The position numbers were made by a program, and so were the translations under genes. From positions 1 to 64,000 of the forward strand of contig NZ_QGGI01000010.1 of assembly GCF_003148465.1 (NCBI RefSeq): a DNA stretch of 64,000 nucleotides, given 5' to 3'. This document shows positions 54,088 to 63,354 of the stretch, piece by piece. This DNA is from Oceanotoga teriensis (GTDB taxonomy: Bacteria > Thermotogota > Thermotogae > Petrotogales > Petrotogaceae). Numbering within the stretch: the first letter of the stretch is position 1; the number at the start of each line of letters is the position of its first letter. The notes beneath the pieces were generated by a model that was given only the letters and a program-made list of their open reading frames with translations, ran no database searches and had not been told where the DNA came from.

Positions 54088-54900
54088 ATGATAATTAGAA
54101 AACCCGCAGTAGCAGGATTATTTTACCCTGATAATGATGAGCAATTAAAACAAAAATTAAATTTTATTTTTGAAAGAGACACATTTAAAATGGAAAATAA
54201 ATTAAATTCAAAGGTGGGGGTGATTTTGCCCCATGCAGGTTATGTTTATTCAGGAAAAACAACTGCAAAAGCATTGAAGAAGGCTTCAAAATTTGGTTGT
54301 CCAAATAGAATATTTTTATTTGGACCAGATCATAAAGGTTTGGGTTCTGGAATAAATATAGATGATTCAGATTTTTGGGCTTTACCAGGTTTAAAGTTTG
54401 AAGTTGATAAAGATACGGTTTTAGATATGTGTAGGATGTTGAATATAAATCCTGACAGAAATGGTCATTTTGCCGAACACTCTCTTGAAGTACAGCTTCC
54501 ATTTTTAAATTATGTATTTGGTAATAATTTTAAAATAGTGCCGATAACTTTTACACATGTAGATCAATTTGAATTAAAATTATTTTTGGAAGCTTTTAAA
54601 GGAATATTTAATGAAGGTGATTTTATAGTTGCTTCAACAGATTTGAATCATTTTGAAGATCAAAAAACAACTATTGAGAAAGATAAAAAGATTATAGAAG
54701 CAATAGAAGAAAATGATCCTGAATTATTGTTAGAAACGATTAAAAAAAATGATATCTCCATGTGTGGTTATTTACCTACTTATATACTTTTGAGTATGGG
54801 ATTGAAAAACATTGAAATAACGCATCATACGACCAGTGGAGAGATCTTGAACGATTTTGAGAGTGTTGTTGGTTATTTATCGGCAGTATTATATGATTAA
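54088..54900 (+). CDS. Memo-like protein (AmmeMemoRadiSam B)
   Basis: 270 residues of the MEMO1 family, dioxygenase-like fold. KPAVAGLFYPDN at the start, VILPHAGYVYSGKTTAKAL with metal-site His, and VASTDLNHFED with another. In many bacteria it accompanies an AMMECR1-domain and a radical SAM protein; neither is adjacent here. Function unknown. SD GAGGGGTGA; only six bases after the secretin stop, so it may be in that operon. Confidence 0.85.
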   Translation: MIIRKPAVAGLFYPDNDEQLKQKLNFIFERDTFKMENKLNSKVGVILPHAGYVYSGKTTAKALKKASKFGCPNRIFLFGPDHKGLGSGINIDDSDFWALPGLKFEVDKDTVLDMCRMLNINPDRNGHFAEHSLEVQLPFLNYVFGNNFKIVPITFTHVDQFELKLFLEAFKGIFNEGDFIVASTDLNHFEDQKTTIEKDKKIIEAIEENDPELLLETIKKNDISMCGYLPTYILLSMGLKNIEITHHTTSGEILNDFESVVGYLSAVLYD

Positions 54901-54923
54901 AAATAACCTTGGAGGTGAATTCA

Positions 54924-55265
54924 ATGATTGTAGATACAGAATTCGGTGCAGTTACTATAAGACATGAGGTAGTTAAAGAAATAGTTTATAAAGCTGTTAT
55001 AGAATCTTATGGGACTGTAGAAATGGGGAAACAGGGGTTTTTTGATAAGTTAGCAAACTTATGGACTAAAGATGAATCAAAAGGTATAAATATTGTTGAG
55101 GAAGATGGCAAAATTAATGTAGATTTACATTTGGTTTTAGAATATGGTCTTCCTGTTAAAAGGGTTGCTCAAAATACTCAGGAAAATGTATATCATAGAA
55201 TAGTATCCATGCTAAATTATGACGATGTACAAGTTAATGTACATATTGCAGGGTTAAAGTTATAA
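54924..55265 (+). CDS. Asp23/Gls24-family protein
   Basis: 113 residues, the YloU-like form. Typical segments: GAVTIRHEVVKEIVYKAVIESYG and a C-terminal NVHIAGLKL. The pairing of this gene with the FakA-like gene that follows is very common. Role is thought to be linked to envelope and fatty acid handling. ATG 54924 is chosen; the TTG at 54909 is within the SD. Confidence 0.88.
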   Translation: MIVDTEFGAVTIRHEVVKEIVYKAVIESYGTVEMGKQGFFDKLANLWTKDESKGINIVEEDGKINVDLHLVLEYGLPVKRVAQNTQENVYHRIVSMLNYDDVQVNVHIAGLKL

Positions 55266-55283
55266 GAAAGGGTGATGAAAAAA

Positions 55284-56942
55284 ATGAAAGAGTATTTGGA
55301 AGGGAAAGACTTATATATAGCCATAAAAAAAGCAGCTGAAGTACTTGTAAAAAATAGAGATGAAATAAATGCATTAAATGTTTTCCCTGTCCCAGATGGA
55401 GATACCGGATCAAATATGAGTTCTGCTATACTTGAAGCGGTTCAATGGCTGGATAAAGTAAAAAATAATAACAATTTGAAAGAAGTATTAAAAGCATTAA
55501 GAGATGGATTATTAATGGGTGCAAGAGGTAATTCTGGAGTTATACTCTCTCAAATATTTAGAGGTTTTACAGAAGCTTTAGACGGAAAAAAGAAAATAAC
55601 TACAAAAGACTTTATAATGGCATTGGATAATGCCAAAGAAGTTGCATATGGTGCTGTTATAAAACCTGTTGAAGGAACTATGTTAACATTGATAAGAAGG
55701 CTTTCAGAGAGGGCAAGAGAAGAACTTTCAGAAATTACCGACTTTTTAGAATTTATGGATAAATTATCAATAATTTCATTTGAGATAGTCGATGAAACAC
55801 CTAAATACTTAAAAAAATTAAGAGAAGCTAAGGTTGTGGATGCAGGAGCTAAAGGGCTTGCTTATATCCTTAAAGGATTTAGAGATGCAATTCATGGCGA
55901 TACAGAAGTAAATATAGCACAAATAGAAAATGCAACATCTTCTGAAATTGCAGAAATAGCCTATGAAGATCTTACTTTTCAATATTGTACAGAATGTGTT
56001 CTTCAACTAACAAATGAAGATCTCACGAAAGAAGAGCTTGATACTATAAGAAATTTCCTTGAAGAAATAGGAGATTCTATCGTTTTAGTTCATCAAAATG
56101 AATATTTAAAATGTCATGTACATACAAATCATCCAGGAAATGTTTTTGAGAAGTTTCTTGAATATGGTGATTTAATGAAAGTAAAAGCTGATAATATGAA
56201 GGTTCAACATGAACATGTTGTTGAAAATATAAATGCCAATAAAGAAAAGAAAATTGAAGAAATTGAAGTAGAAGATGATGAAGATAGAAAATGGGGTATA
56301 GTTGCCGTATCTCCAGGAATAGGAATAACAAATGTATTAAAAAGCCTTGGAGTTAATAGAGTAATATCTGGTGGTCAAACTATGAATCCAAGCATTAAAG
56401 ATATATCAGATTCCATAAACTCCATGCAATATGAAAATATCATCATTCTTCCCAATAATCCAAACATAGTTATGACGGCAGAAAAAGCAGCTGAAATGTC
56501 AGAAAAAAATGTTATTGTAATTCCTACAAAATATGTCCAAGAAGGAGTTTCGGCTATGTTGGGATTTGATGATTCATTAGAAGCTGAAGAACTAAAAAAT
56601 TCTATGACTGAATATGTCAAAGGAATAATTCCTGTTGATGTTACTTATGCAGTTAGAGATTCAGAAATATCTGGTCAACAGATAAAAAAAGATGAATATC
56701 TCGTTTTTGCAGGTAAAGATTTAAAGGCACATGGAGATAATCTTTATATAGAAACTGAAAAAGTGCTTTTAGACTTTTTAGAAGAAGGTTATGAAATAGT
56801 AACTATATTTTATGGAGAAGGTTCAAACTTAGAAGATATAAATAATATGATAAATAATATAATGCAAAAAGAGCCTAATGTTGAAATTGAAATACATGAA
56901 GGTGGACAGAATCATTATCCTATGCTCATTTCGCTCGAATAA
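55284..56942 (+). CDS. FakA/YloV-like fatty acid kinase
   Basis: 552 residues. N-terminal DhaL-like kinase domain (FPVPDGDTGSNM for metal-ATP, then GARGNSGVILSQIFRG), a middle domain with a Cys in QYCTECVLQL, and a C-terminal domain that would bind the FakB-fatty acid complex (AVSPGIGITNVLKSLG). Phosphorylates exogenous fatty acids held by FakB. ATG 55284 preferred; GTG 55272 and ATG 55275 lie in the SD region. No fakB adjacent. Confidence 0.87.
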   Translation: MKEYLEGKDLYIAIKKAAEVLVKNRDEINALNVFPVPDGDTGSNMSSAILEAVQWLDKVKNNNNLKEVLKALRDGLLMGARGNSGVILSQIFRGFTEALDGKKKITTKDFIMALDNAKEVAYGAVIKPVEGTMLTLIRRLSERAREELSEITDFLEFMDKLSIISFEIVDETPKYLKKLREAKVVDAGAKGLAYILKGFRDAIHGDTEVNIAQIENATSSEIAEIAYEDLTFQYCTECVLQLTNEDLTKEELDTIRNFLEEIGDSIVLVHQNEYLKCHVHTNHPGNVFEKFLEYGDLMKVKADNMKVQHEHVVENINANKEKKIEEIEVEDDEDRKWGIVAVSPGIGITNVLKSLGVNRVISGGQTMNPSIKDISDSINSMQYENIIILPNNPNIVMTAEKAAEMSEKNVIVIPTKYVQEGVSAMLGFDDSLEAEELKNSMTEYVKGIIPVDVTYAVRDSEISGQQIKKDEYLVFAGKDLKAHGDNLYIETEKVLLDFLEEGYEIVTIFYGEGSNLEDINNMINNIMQKEPNVEIEIHEGGQNHYPMLISLE

Positions 56943-56957
56943 TGGAGGTAGTTTGAG

Positions 56958-57818
56958 TTGAATATACAAGACTTAATAATGAAATTGCATGAGTTTTGGT
57001 CAAAACAAAATTGCATAATAGATGAACCATATGATATGGAAATGGGGGCTGGAACTTATAGCCCATCGACTTTTTTTGGATCTTTGGGTGTTGAAGAAAA
57101 AAAAGTTGCATATGTTCAACCATGTAGAAGACCAACAGATGGTAGATATGGTGAAAATCCAAATAGAATGCAAAGATTTTATCAATATCAAGTTATTATA
57201 AAACCATCACCAGAAAATATTCAGGAAATATATTTAGATTCGTTGAGAAGTATAGGTATAAGTCCTGAAGAACATGATATTAGATTTGTTGAAGATAATT
57301 GGGAATCCCCTACTCTCGGAGCTTGGGGAGTTGGTTGGGAAGTATGGCTTGATGGTATGGAAATAACACAATTTACTTATTTTCAACAGATGGGTGGAAT
57401 ATCTTTGAGTCCTATAACAGTAGAAATAACATATGGGGTTGAAAGAATTGCCATGTATCTTCAAAATATCGAAAATGTTTATGAAACTAAGTGGAATGAT
57501 GACACTTTTTATGGCAGTATATATCATGAGAATGAAAGACAATTTTCAATATATAATTTCGATGAAGCAGATATAAATATGTTTGAATCTCTATATAATA
57601 TATATAAAAAAGAATTTGAAAGATTAATAGAAAAAAATCTTTATTTGCCAGCATATGATTTTCTTACTAAAACGGCACATTCCTTTAATATGCTTGATGC
57701 AAGAAATGCTATATCTGTTAATGAGAGACAGAAATATATACTTGATATAAGAAATATGGCGAGAAAATGTGCTCAGGTTTATGTCGATGTAAAAGATGGA
57801 GGAGATAAAAATGAATAA
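56958..57818 (+). CDS. glyQ: Glycyl-tRNA synthetase alpha subunit
   Basis: 286 residues, class II catalytic subunit of the bacterial alpha2beta2 enzyme. Begins [20 protein letters not shown] and includes [11 protein letters not shown] and [17 protein letters not shown]. Start codon TTG 56958, eight bases after GGAGGT. Coupled to glyS by an eight-base overlap. Confidence 0.95.
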   Translation: MNIQDLIMKLHEFWSKQNCIIDEPYDMEMGAGTYSPSTFFGSLGVEEKKVAYVQPCRRPTDGRYGENPNRMQRFYQYQVIIKPSPENIQEIYLDSLRSIGISPEEHDIRFVEDNWESPTLGAWGVGWEVWLDGMEITQFTYFQQMGGISLSPITVEITYGVERIAMYLQNIENVYETKWNDDTFYGSIYHENERQFSIYNFDEADINMFESLYNIYKKEFERLIEKNLYLPAYDFLTKTAHSFNMLDARNAISVNERQKYILDIRNMARKCAQVYVDVKDGGDKNE

Positions 57819-59844
57819 ATTTTTATTTGAAATAGGAGTTGAAGAACTTCCATCAAGTGAATACAAAAATATAATTGTACAACTCGAAGAGAACTTGAAA
57901 AATAGTTTGAAAAATAAAAATATAAAATATAAAAATATAAATATATTCATAGCACCTAGAAGGTTTGGAGCTATTATAGATGGTCTTGAAGAAAAACAAG
58001 AAGACTCAAAAGAAGAAAGAAAAGGGCCGCCAAAGAATATATGTTATGACAAAGAAAATAAACCTACAAAAGCTCTTATAGGATTTTTAAAAGGTGCTGG
58101 AATAAATGAAGATGAAGTTGTTATAAGAAAAATAGGAAATAATGATTATGTTTTTGCAGAAATTTATAAAAAAGGTGAAGATACAATAGAAGTTTTAAAA
58201 GAAATAATTCCAGAAATAATCTTAAAAATGAATTTTAAAAAATCTATGAAATGGTCTGAAGGTAAATTTGAGTTTGTAAGACCTGTTCATTGGGTATGTA
58301 GTTTATTCAATGATAAAGTAGTAGAATTTGAAATATTCAACAAAAAATCTTCTTCTAAAACATATGGACATAGGTTTTTTGGTGATGAAATAGAATTATC
58401 AAATGTAAATGATTATGAAAGCGAATTAGAAAAGAATTATGTAATACCAGACTATGATAATAGGATAGAAAAGATAAAAAAAGAATTAAAAAGAATAAAA
58501 GAAGAATATGATTTAGAAATAGATGAAGATCAAAGTTTGATAGAAGAAATAGCTCAATTAACGGAATATCCAACTGGAGTTGTTGGAGAGTTTAAAGAAA
58601 AATATATGAAACTTCCAGAAGAGATTATAATTGTGACTGTTAAACATCATCAAAGAAGCTTTGTTGCAAAAGAAAATAATAAAATGTCCAATAAATTTGT
58701 GTCTTTTCAAGATGGAATAGGAAGAGAAAAGAACATAATTAAAGGCTATGCAAGGGTTATAAATGCGAGACTTGATGATGCTGCTTTTTATTATGAAGAT
58801 GATTTAAAAGTTTCATTGGGTGAAAGATTTGAAAATTTAGATTCTATAACATATCAAAAAGGACTTGGTACTTATAAGGACAAAGTTCTAAGGATGGAAC
58901 AACTTTCTCAAATAATAGCAAATAAGATAAAATATGAAAATAAAAATGTTAAAAGAGCAGCAAAACTTTCAAAAATAGATGTCACTTCAAAAGTTGTTTA
59001 TGAATTTTCGGAACTTCAAGGTGATATGGGAAGAATAATATTAAAAGAGATGAAAGAAGATGAAGATGTATATTTAGCGAGTTCACTTCATTATCATCCA
59101 ATTGAAGAAAATGATTCAATACCAAAAAATCTTGTGGCCAATGTAGTATCTTTATCGGATAGAATAGATGATATTGCTGGTTATATAGGTATAGGAAAAG
59201 TTCCAACAGGTTCTAAAGATCCTTTTGCACTTAGAAGAAAAGCATTTGGTATTTTTAGAATAATAATAGACAAAGAATGGGAATTAGATTTGAAAGAATT
59301 ATTTAAAGAATCTATAAATATATTAAAGGTTAATGATGAATTAGAAAAAATTTCTGATTTTATGAGTTCGAGATTTGAGACTATACTTTTAAAAGAAAAT
59401 ATGAATTCTGATATAATATCTACAACACTTATAAATTGGAATAGACCTTTAAGAGCCTATCTTAGTGCGCAAGCACTCAAAGAATTTGTTGAAAAAGAAG
59501 AATTTAAAGAATTTATAACCGCATTTCAAAGAGTTAACAATATTTCAAAGTCTCATAATTCATATGAATATTCAGGAAGAATGTTTAAAGAAGAAGCAGA
59601 AAAAGAATTATTTGATAAATATTTAGAAGTTAAAGGTAATTTTGAGGAATATATAAGAATTATGGATTATAAATCAGCTATTAATGAATTATTATTTTTG
59701 AAGGGTTCTATTGATAATTACTTTGACAAAGTTTTTGTTATGGATAAAGATGAAGCCATTAGATTGAATAGATTAGGATTTCTGAAGACTTTGGCAAATC
59801 TTTTCTATGACATAGGGGATGTTACAAGACTTTATCAAGGTTGA
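57811..59844 (+). CDS. glyS: Glycyl-tRNA synthetase beta subunit
   Basis: 677 residues. Starts [15 protein letters not shown], and contains [25 protein letters not shown] and HYHPIEEND (HD-like domain), then [11 protein letters not shown] and the C-terminal anticodon-binding part. ATG 57811 follows GGAGGAGAT; earlier in-frame start has no SD. Standard subunit. Confidence 0.95.
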   Translation: MNKFLFEIGVEELPSSEYKNIIVQLEENLKNSLKNKNIKYKNINIFIAPRRFGAIIDGLEEKQEDSKEERKGPPKNICYDKENKPTKALIGFLKGAGINEDEVVIRKIGNNDYVFAEIYKKGEDTIEVLKEIIPEIILKMNFKKSMKWSEGKFEFVRPVHWVCSLFNDKVVEFEIFNKKSSSKTYGHRFFGDEIELSNVNDYESELEKNYVIPDYDNRIEKIKKELKRIKEEYDLEIDEDQSLIEEIAQLTEYPTGVVGEFKEKYMKLPEEIIIVTVKHHQRSFVAKENNKMSNKFVSFQDGIGREKNIIKGYARVINARLDDAAFYYEDDLKVSLGERFENLDSITYQKGLGTYKDKVLRMEQLSQIIANKIKYENKNVKRAAKLSKIDVTSKVVYEFSELQGDMGRIILKEMKEDEDVYLASSLHYHPIEENDSIPKNLVANVVSLSDRIDDIAGYIGIGKVPTGSKDPFALRRKAFGIFRIIIDKEWELDLKELFKESINILKVNDELEKISDFMSSRFETILLKENMNSDIISTTLINWNRPLRAYLSAQALKEFVEKEEFKEFITAFQRVNNISKSHNSYEYSGRMFKEEAEKELFDKYLEVKGNFEEYIRIMDYKSAINELLFLKGSIDNYFDKVFVMDKDEAIRLNRLGFLKTLANLFYDIGDVTRLYQG

Positions 59845-59868
59845 TTATAAATAAGGGGGCTTGCGAAA

Positions 59869-60822
59869 TTGAAATTTTTTGAAAAATTGAAGGATTTAGA
59901 TTTAAAAAACAGGATTACAGGTTTTATATCAGATGAAGATATAACAGAATTATCTTTCCCATCTGTTGTATATTTTAATGGTAAAGATATAGATAATCAA
60001 GATGTAAAAGTAATAATGGTTGATTATGACAGAGTACTTGAAATATGGGCTGGAAATAAAAATACTGATAAGGAATTTCAAGAAGTCAACAATTTATTGA
60101 GAAGTGAAACTATGTGCAATTATAGGATAGAAAACTATAATTTACCTCTTTTATGGGAGGATTTTAGAGAATATGTGAAATTTTTTCTTGAAAGTGGAGA
60201 ACTTGAAATACTATGTTTTAATTATATAGATGAAAGAAAAAGTCATGAAGAAGTTATGTTTGGCTTTGAAAGGTCTATAAAGTTATTAAACCTCATAAGA
60301 GAATACTCAATAGATTTATTGACAAATAAAAAAAATATATTTCAAATGGATGTAGTGAACTCTGGTAAAATGATAGTTTTTAGTATAGAAACTAATAGAT
60401 ATATAAATTTAGCCAATAAATTTGAGACAGAATCAGAAAAAAAATTTTTATGGTTTATACTGAATCTTATAATGAAAAAGAAAATACTAAAAAGATTTTT
60501 TAATTATAAACCTGCAAAAGTTTCTAAGGGTATGATGGGATTTAGTGTTTTAGAAACTGATAGTGAAGAATTAAAAAAATCATTGTATGGCTTGAATGAA
60601 GATTTGATATATGATGAAGAAAATGTTATAAATCTTGTTAAAAACAATGAATATTTTATGGATAAATTTTCACAATATAGCGAATTTGTTGGAATGATAA
60701 AAAAAGAAACTCGTATGGACTATGAAAATGTTGAAAATATGTTTTTAGATTATTTTGTTAAACAAGGTGATTCATTTATAGAAAATTCAATTGTTTTAGC
60801 TGAAAAACTTAAAGAATTATAG
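59869..60822 (+). CDS. Protein of unknown function after glyS
   Basis: 317 residues, not recognised. No signal peptide or membrane helix. The first half is beta-rich and acidic (FISDEDITELSFPSVVYFNG), the second half mainly helical with Lys-rich KFLWFILNLIMKKKILKRFF near 195-214. TTG start at 59869, eight bases after AAGGGGG. Followed by a hairpin. It appears to be in the glyQS operon; function cannot be inferred. Confidence 0.75.
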   Translation: MKFFEKLKDLDLKNRITGFISDEDITELSFPSVVYFNGKDIDNQDVKVIMVDYDRVLEIWAGNKNTDKEFQEVNNLLRSETMCNYRIENYNLPLLWEDFREYVKFFLESGELEILCFNYIDERKSHEEVMFGFERSIKLLNLIREYSIDLLTNKKNIFQMDVVNSGKMIVFSIETNRYINLANKFETESEKKFLWFILNLIMKKKILKRFFNYKPAKVSKGMMGFSVLETDSEELKKSLYGLNEDLIYDEENVINLVKNNEYFMDKFSQYSEFVGMIKKETRMDYENVENMFLDYFVKQGDSFIENSIVLAEKLKEL

Positions 60823-60850
60823 TATGGATTTGAATTTTCAAATCCATACT
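60821..60850 (+). terminator. Hairpin after the unknown gene
   Basis: AGTATGGATTTGA-ATTT-TCAAATCCATACT, 13-bp perfect stem; the T tract after it is poor (TATAAAT). Either a weak terminator or a 3' stabiliser before the nuclease gene. Confidence 0.6.
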
Positions 60851-60882
60851 TATAAATATAATATTAGAAAAGGTGTTAATTA

Positions 60883-61986
60883 ATGAATATCATTTATTTT
60901 GAAAATCTTAAAAATTGTCCTTATTATGAACCCTCTTACAAAAGACCAGGTACATATTTTTCTGTAGAAATTGAAGATATGAAATTTGAAGCAAATTATG
61001 AAAGTTTCGAAGATGGTGTGGTACATATAGTGAGAGCGGGAAATCGTTTAAGATTTTATCACTGGATACATGCTTATGCGGTTTATCTTTATTTTAAAAA
61101 ACAGGGAAAACAGGTTAAAAAATACCATTTTGAACTTGGAAATCAAGTACATGATATAACTGAACAAGATATATTAAAAAAAGAAAAAAGAATATTATCC
61201 GAAATAATAGATTTAAAGTTCATGTATAAAGATCCAGGATCTCATTGTAGATTTTGTAAGATAAAACAAGAATGTCATAAAGAACTTTTGGATAGTGGAA
61301 ATTTGATAGTTGTTCCATCTATATCTGAAAGAGTTCTTAAAGATTTTGAGGTTATGAATGTAGATCCTCTTGAAGTTATAAAAACAGATAAAATAGATAA
61401 ATTTAGGCCATTTCAAAGAAAATCTCTATATAATTTGAAATCGGTTTATGAAAATACTCCTTTAAAACTTAGAAAGGTTAAACTTCCTGAGAAATATATA
61501 ATCTTCGATGTCGAGACTTATCATGAAAATGATTTTCTTTTTGGATATCTTTTAGATGATCAATATATTCCTTTTATATTTGAAAGTAAAGAAGATGATC
61601 ATAAATATCTTGAAATGATAGAATTCTTGGAAAAACAAGAAAGAATTTTAATTCATTATGATGTTCATGATGTTCAATCTTTAAGAAAAGTTGCTGAAAT
61701 AAAGCCAGAATTAAAAAAGAGAATAGAGAAAATTTTAAAAAATTCAATAGATTTGTATGAAATAATAATAAAAAACTATTCTTTTCCAGTTACTTCATAC
61801 TCTTTAAAAGATATAAGCAAGTATTTTGGATTTCATTGGAGAACCGATTTAAATGGGTATGCAGTGATACTTGAATATAAAAGATATTTAAAGGGAGAAC
61901 AAGGGATAATGAAATCGATTCTTGATTATAATGAAGATGATTGTAGAGCTACAAAACTTGTTATGGAAAAGATGAAAACAATATAA
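60883..61986 (+). CDS. TM0106-type RecB-like/DEDD nuclease
   Basis: 367 residues. N-terminal half has the four-cysteine pattern of AddB/Cas4-type iron-sulfur nucleases: Cys12 and C122-x2-C125-x5-C131, plus WIHAYAVYLYF in the place of the QxxxY motif. The D..ExK catalytic core of that nuclease is not recognisable. The C-terminal half is a DnaQ/RNase-H-like domain: D209-x-E211 (IIFDVETYHEND), D260, and D352/D353 in YNEDDCRAT, so that half could be an active 3' exonuclease. SD AAAGGTG. Next gene is era. Confidence 0.83.
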   Translation: MNIIYFENLKNCPYYEPSYKRPGTYFSVEIEDMKFEANYESFEDGVVHIVRAGNRLRFYHWIHAYAVYLYFKKQGKQVKKYHFELGNQVHDITEQDILKKEKRILSEIIDLKFMYKDPGSHCRFCKIKQECHKELLDSGNLIVVPSISERVLKDFEVMNVDPLEVIKTDKIDKFRPFQRKSLYNLKSVYENTPLKLRKVKLPEKYIIFDVETYHENDFLFGYLLDDQYIPFIFESKEDDHKYLEMIEFLEKQERILIHYDVHDVQSLRKVAEIKPELKKRIEKILKNSIDLYEIIIKNYSFPVTSYSLKDISKYFGFHWRTDLNGYAVILEYKRYLKGEQGIMKSILDYNEDDCRATKLVMEKMKTI

Positions 61987-62027
61987 AAAAGTATATTCAT
62001 GCTTTTATTAATATATGGAGGTAAAAG

Positions 62028-62939
62028 ATGTCGGAATTCAAAAGTGGATTTGTTTCAATGGCTGGAAAACCAAATGTGGGAAAATCTACAATAATAAACG
62101 CTTTAATGGGACAAAAAATAGTTATAACTTCAGATAAACCTCAAACTACTAGAAATAGAATAAATTGTGTTTTAACACAAGAAGATCATCAAATAGTTTT
62201 TGTGGATACTCCTGGAATACATAAACCTTTGCATAAACTTGGTAAATATATGGTAGATATTGCAATTGGAGCATTAAGAGGAGTAGATTTGATACTTTTC
62301 GTAGTAGATCCAATAGATGGTGTAAGAAAATCTGATTTAAGAGTTGCTGAAATAATAAACGGTTCAAAAATTCCTGCCATTATAGTTATAAATAAAATAG
62401 ATGCTATAAAAAATAAAGGTATAATAACTAATGCCATTAATAAATTAGAAGGAAGTATAGATAATTTAAAAGGAATATTTGAAGTTTCAGCTTTAACTGG
62501 AGAAAACCTATCAGAACTTTTAAATGCTATAAAAACAAATCTTCCAGAAGGGCCTAAATATTATCCAGATGATATAATATCAGACAAGCCATCGAGATTT
62601 ATAATATCAGAATTGATAAGAGAAAAAATCTTTCATTTAACCAGAGAAGAAATTCCACATTCAACTGGAGTTGTTGTTGAAGATTTAAAACAAAGAGAAA
62701 ATGGGATGTTGTATGTGAGAGCAGAAATATATATAGAAAAAGATTCTCAAAAACCTATAATAATTGGTAAATCAGGAACTATGATAAAAAAAATAGGTCA
62801 GCATGCCAGAAAAGATATAGAAGAACTTTTCGAAATGAAAGTATATTTAGATCTTTTTGTGAAAGTGAGAAAAAAATGGAGAGAAAATGATAATCTCATA
62901 AAAAATACTATGAGATTTAAAGATGATATAAACTTATAA
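62028..62939 (+). CDS. era: GTPase Era
   Basis: 303 residues, ribosome-assembly GTPase. G1 GKPNVGKST, G3 DTPGIH, G4 NKID, then the C-terminal KH domain that binds the 16S rRNA end (IIGKSGTMIKKIGQHARKD). SD GGAGGT. Followed by a two-tier terminator. Confidence 0.96.
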   Translation: MSEFKSGFVSMAGKPNVGKSTIINALMGQKIVITSDKPQTTRNRINCVLTQEDHQIVFVDTPGIHKPLHKLGKYMVDIAIGALRGVDLILFVVDPIDGVRKSDLRVAEIINGSKIPAIIVINKIDAIKNKGIITNAINKLEGSIDNLKGIFEVSALTGENLSELLNAIKTNLPEGPKYYPDDIISDKPSRFIISELIREKIFHLTREEIPHSTGVVVEDLKQRENGMLYVRAEIYIEKDSQKPIIIGKSGTMIKKIGQHARKDIEELFEMKVYLDLFVKVRKKWRENDNLIKNTMRFKDDINL

Positions 62940-62987
62940 AAAAACACCAAATTTGGTAGTAATATTAAACCAAATAAGGTGTTTTTT
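62940..62987 (+). terminator. Two-tier terminator after era
   Basis: Outer pairing AAAACACC/GGTGTTTT and inner ATTTGGT/ACCAAAT, followed by a T run to about 62989. Confidence 0.75.
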
Positions 62988-63010
62988 TTAGACAAAATTT
63001 CTTATACTCT

Positions 63011-63250
63011 CTAACTATAATTTTTTATTAAATTTTTTATTTCATCTTTTTTTGATACTCTACCAGAAATAATAACTTTTTCATCTACAACTAAAGCTGG
63101 GGTTTTCATGACACCATATCCCATTATTTTTTCATAATCTTTTACATGTTCAATTTCATAATCAATATTTAGATCTTTTAAAGCGTCTATTGTATTTTTT
63201 TCTAATTTATTGCAATTAGCACAACCGCTACCTAAAATTTTAACTTTCAT
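63011..63250 (-). CDS. Small thioredoxin-like protein
   Basis: 79 residues, thioredoxin fold of the redox-active disulfide protein 2 kind: GSGCANCNKL with Cys10 and Cys13, and cis-Pro in MKTPALVVDEK. SD AAAGGAGTGG. Lies downstream of a permease gene of the DUF318 type, a frequent pair thought to handle metalloid or metal-thiol export. Confidence 0.9.
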   Translation of the reverse strand: MKVKILGSGCANCNKLEKNTIDALKDLNIDYEIEHVKDYEKIMGYGVMKTPALVVDEKVIISGRVSKKDEIKNLIKNYS

Positions 63251-63354
63251 TTAAACCACTCCTTTTTATTTAGTAAAATTTTTAACATATCCTTACAAGC
63301 TCTATATCAATAAACCTATATTTATTATTCATCTCTCCGCTTACAAACAGTTAA

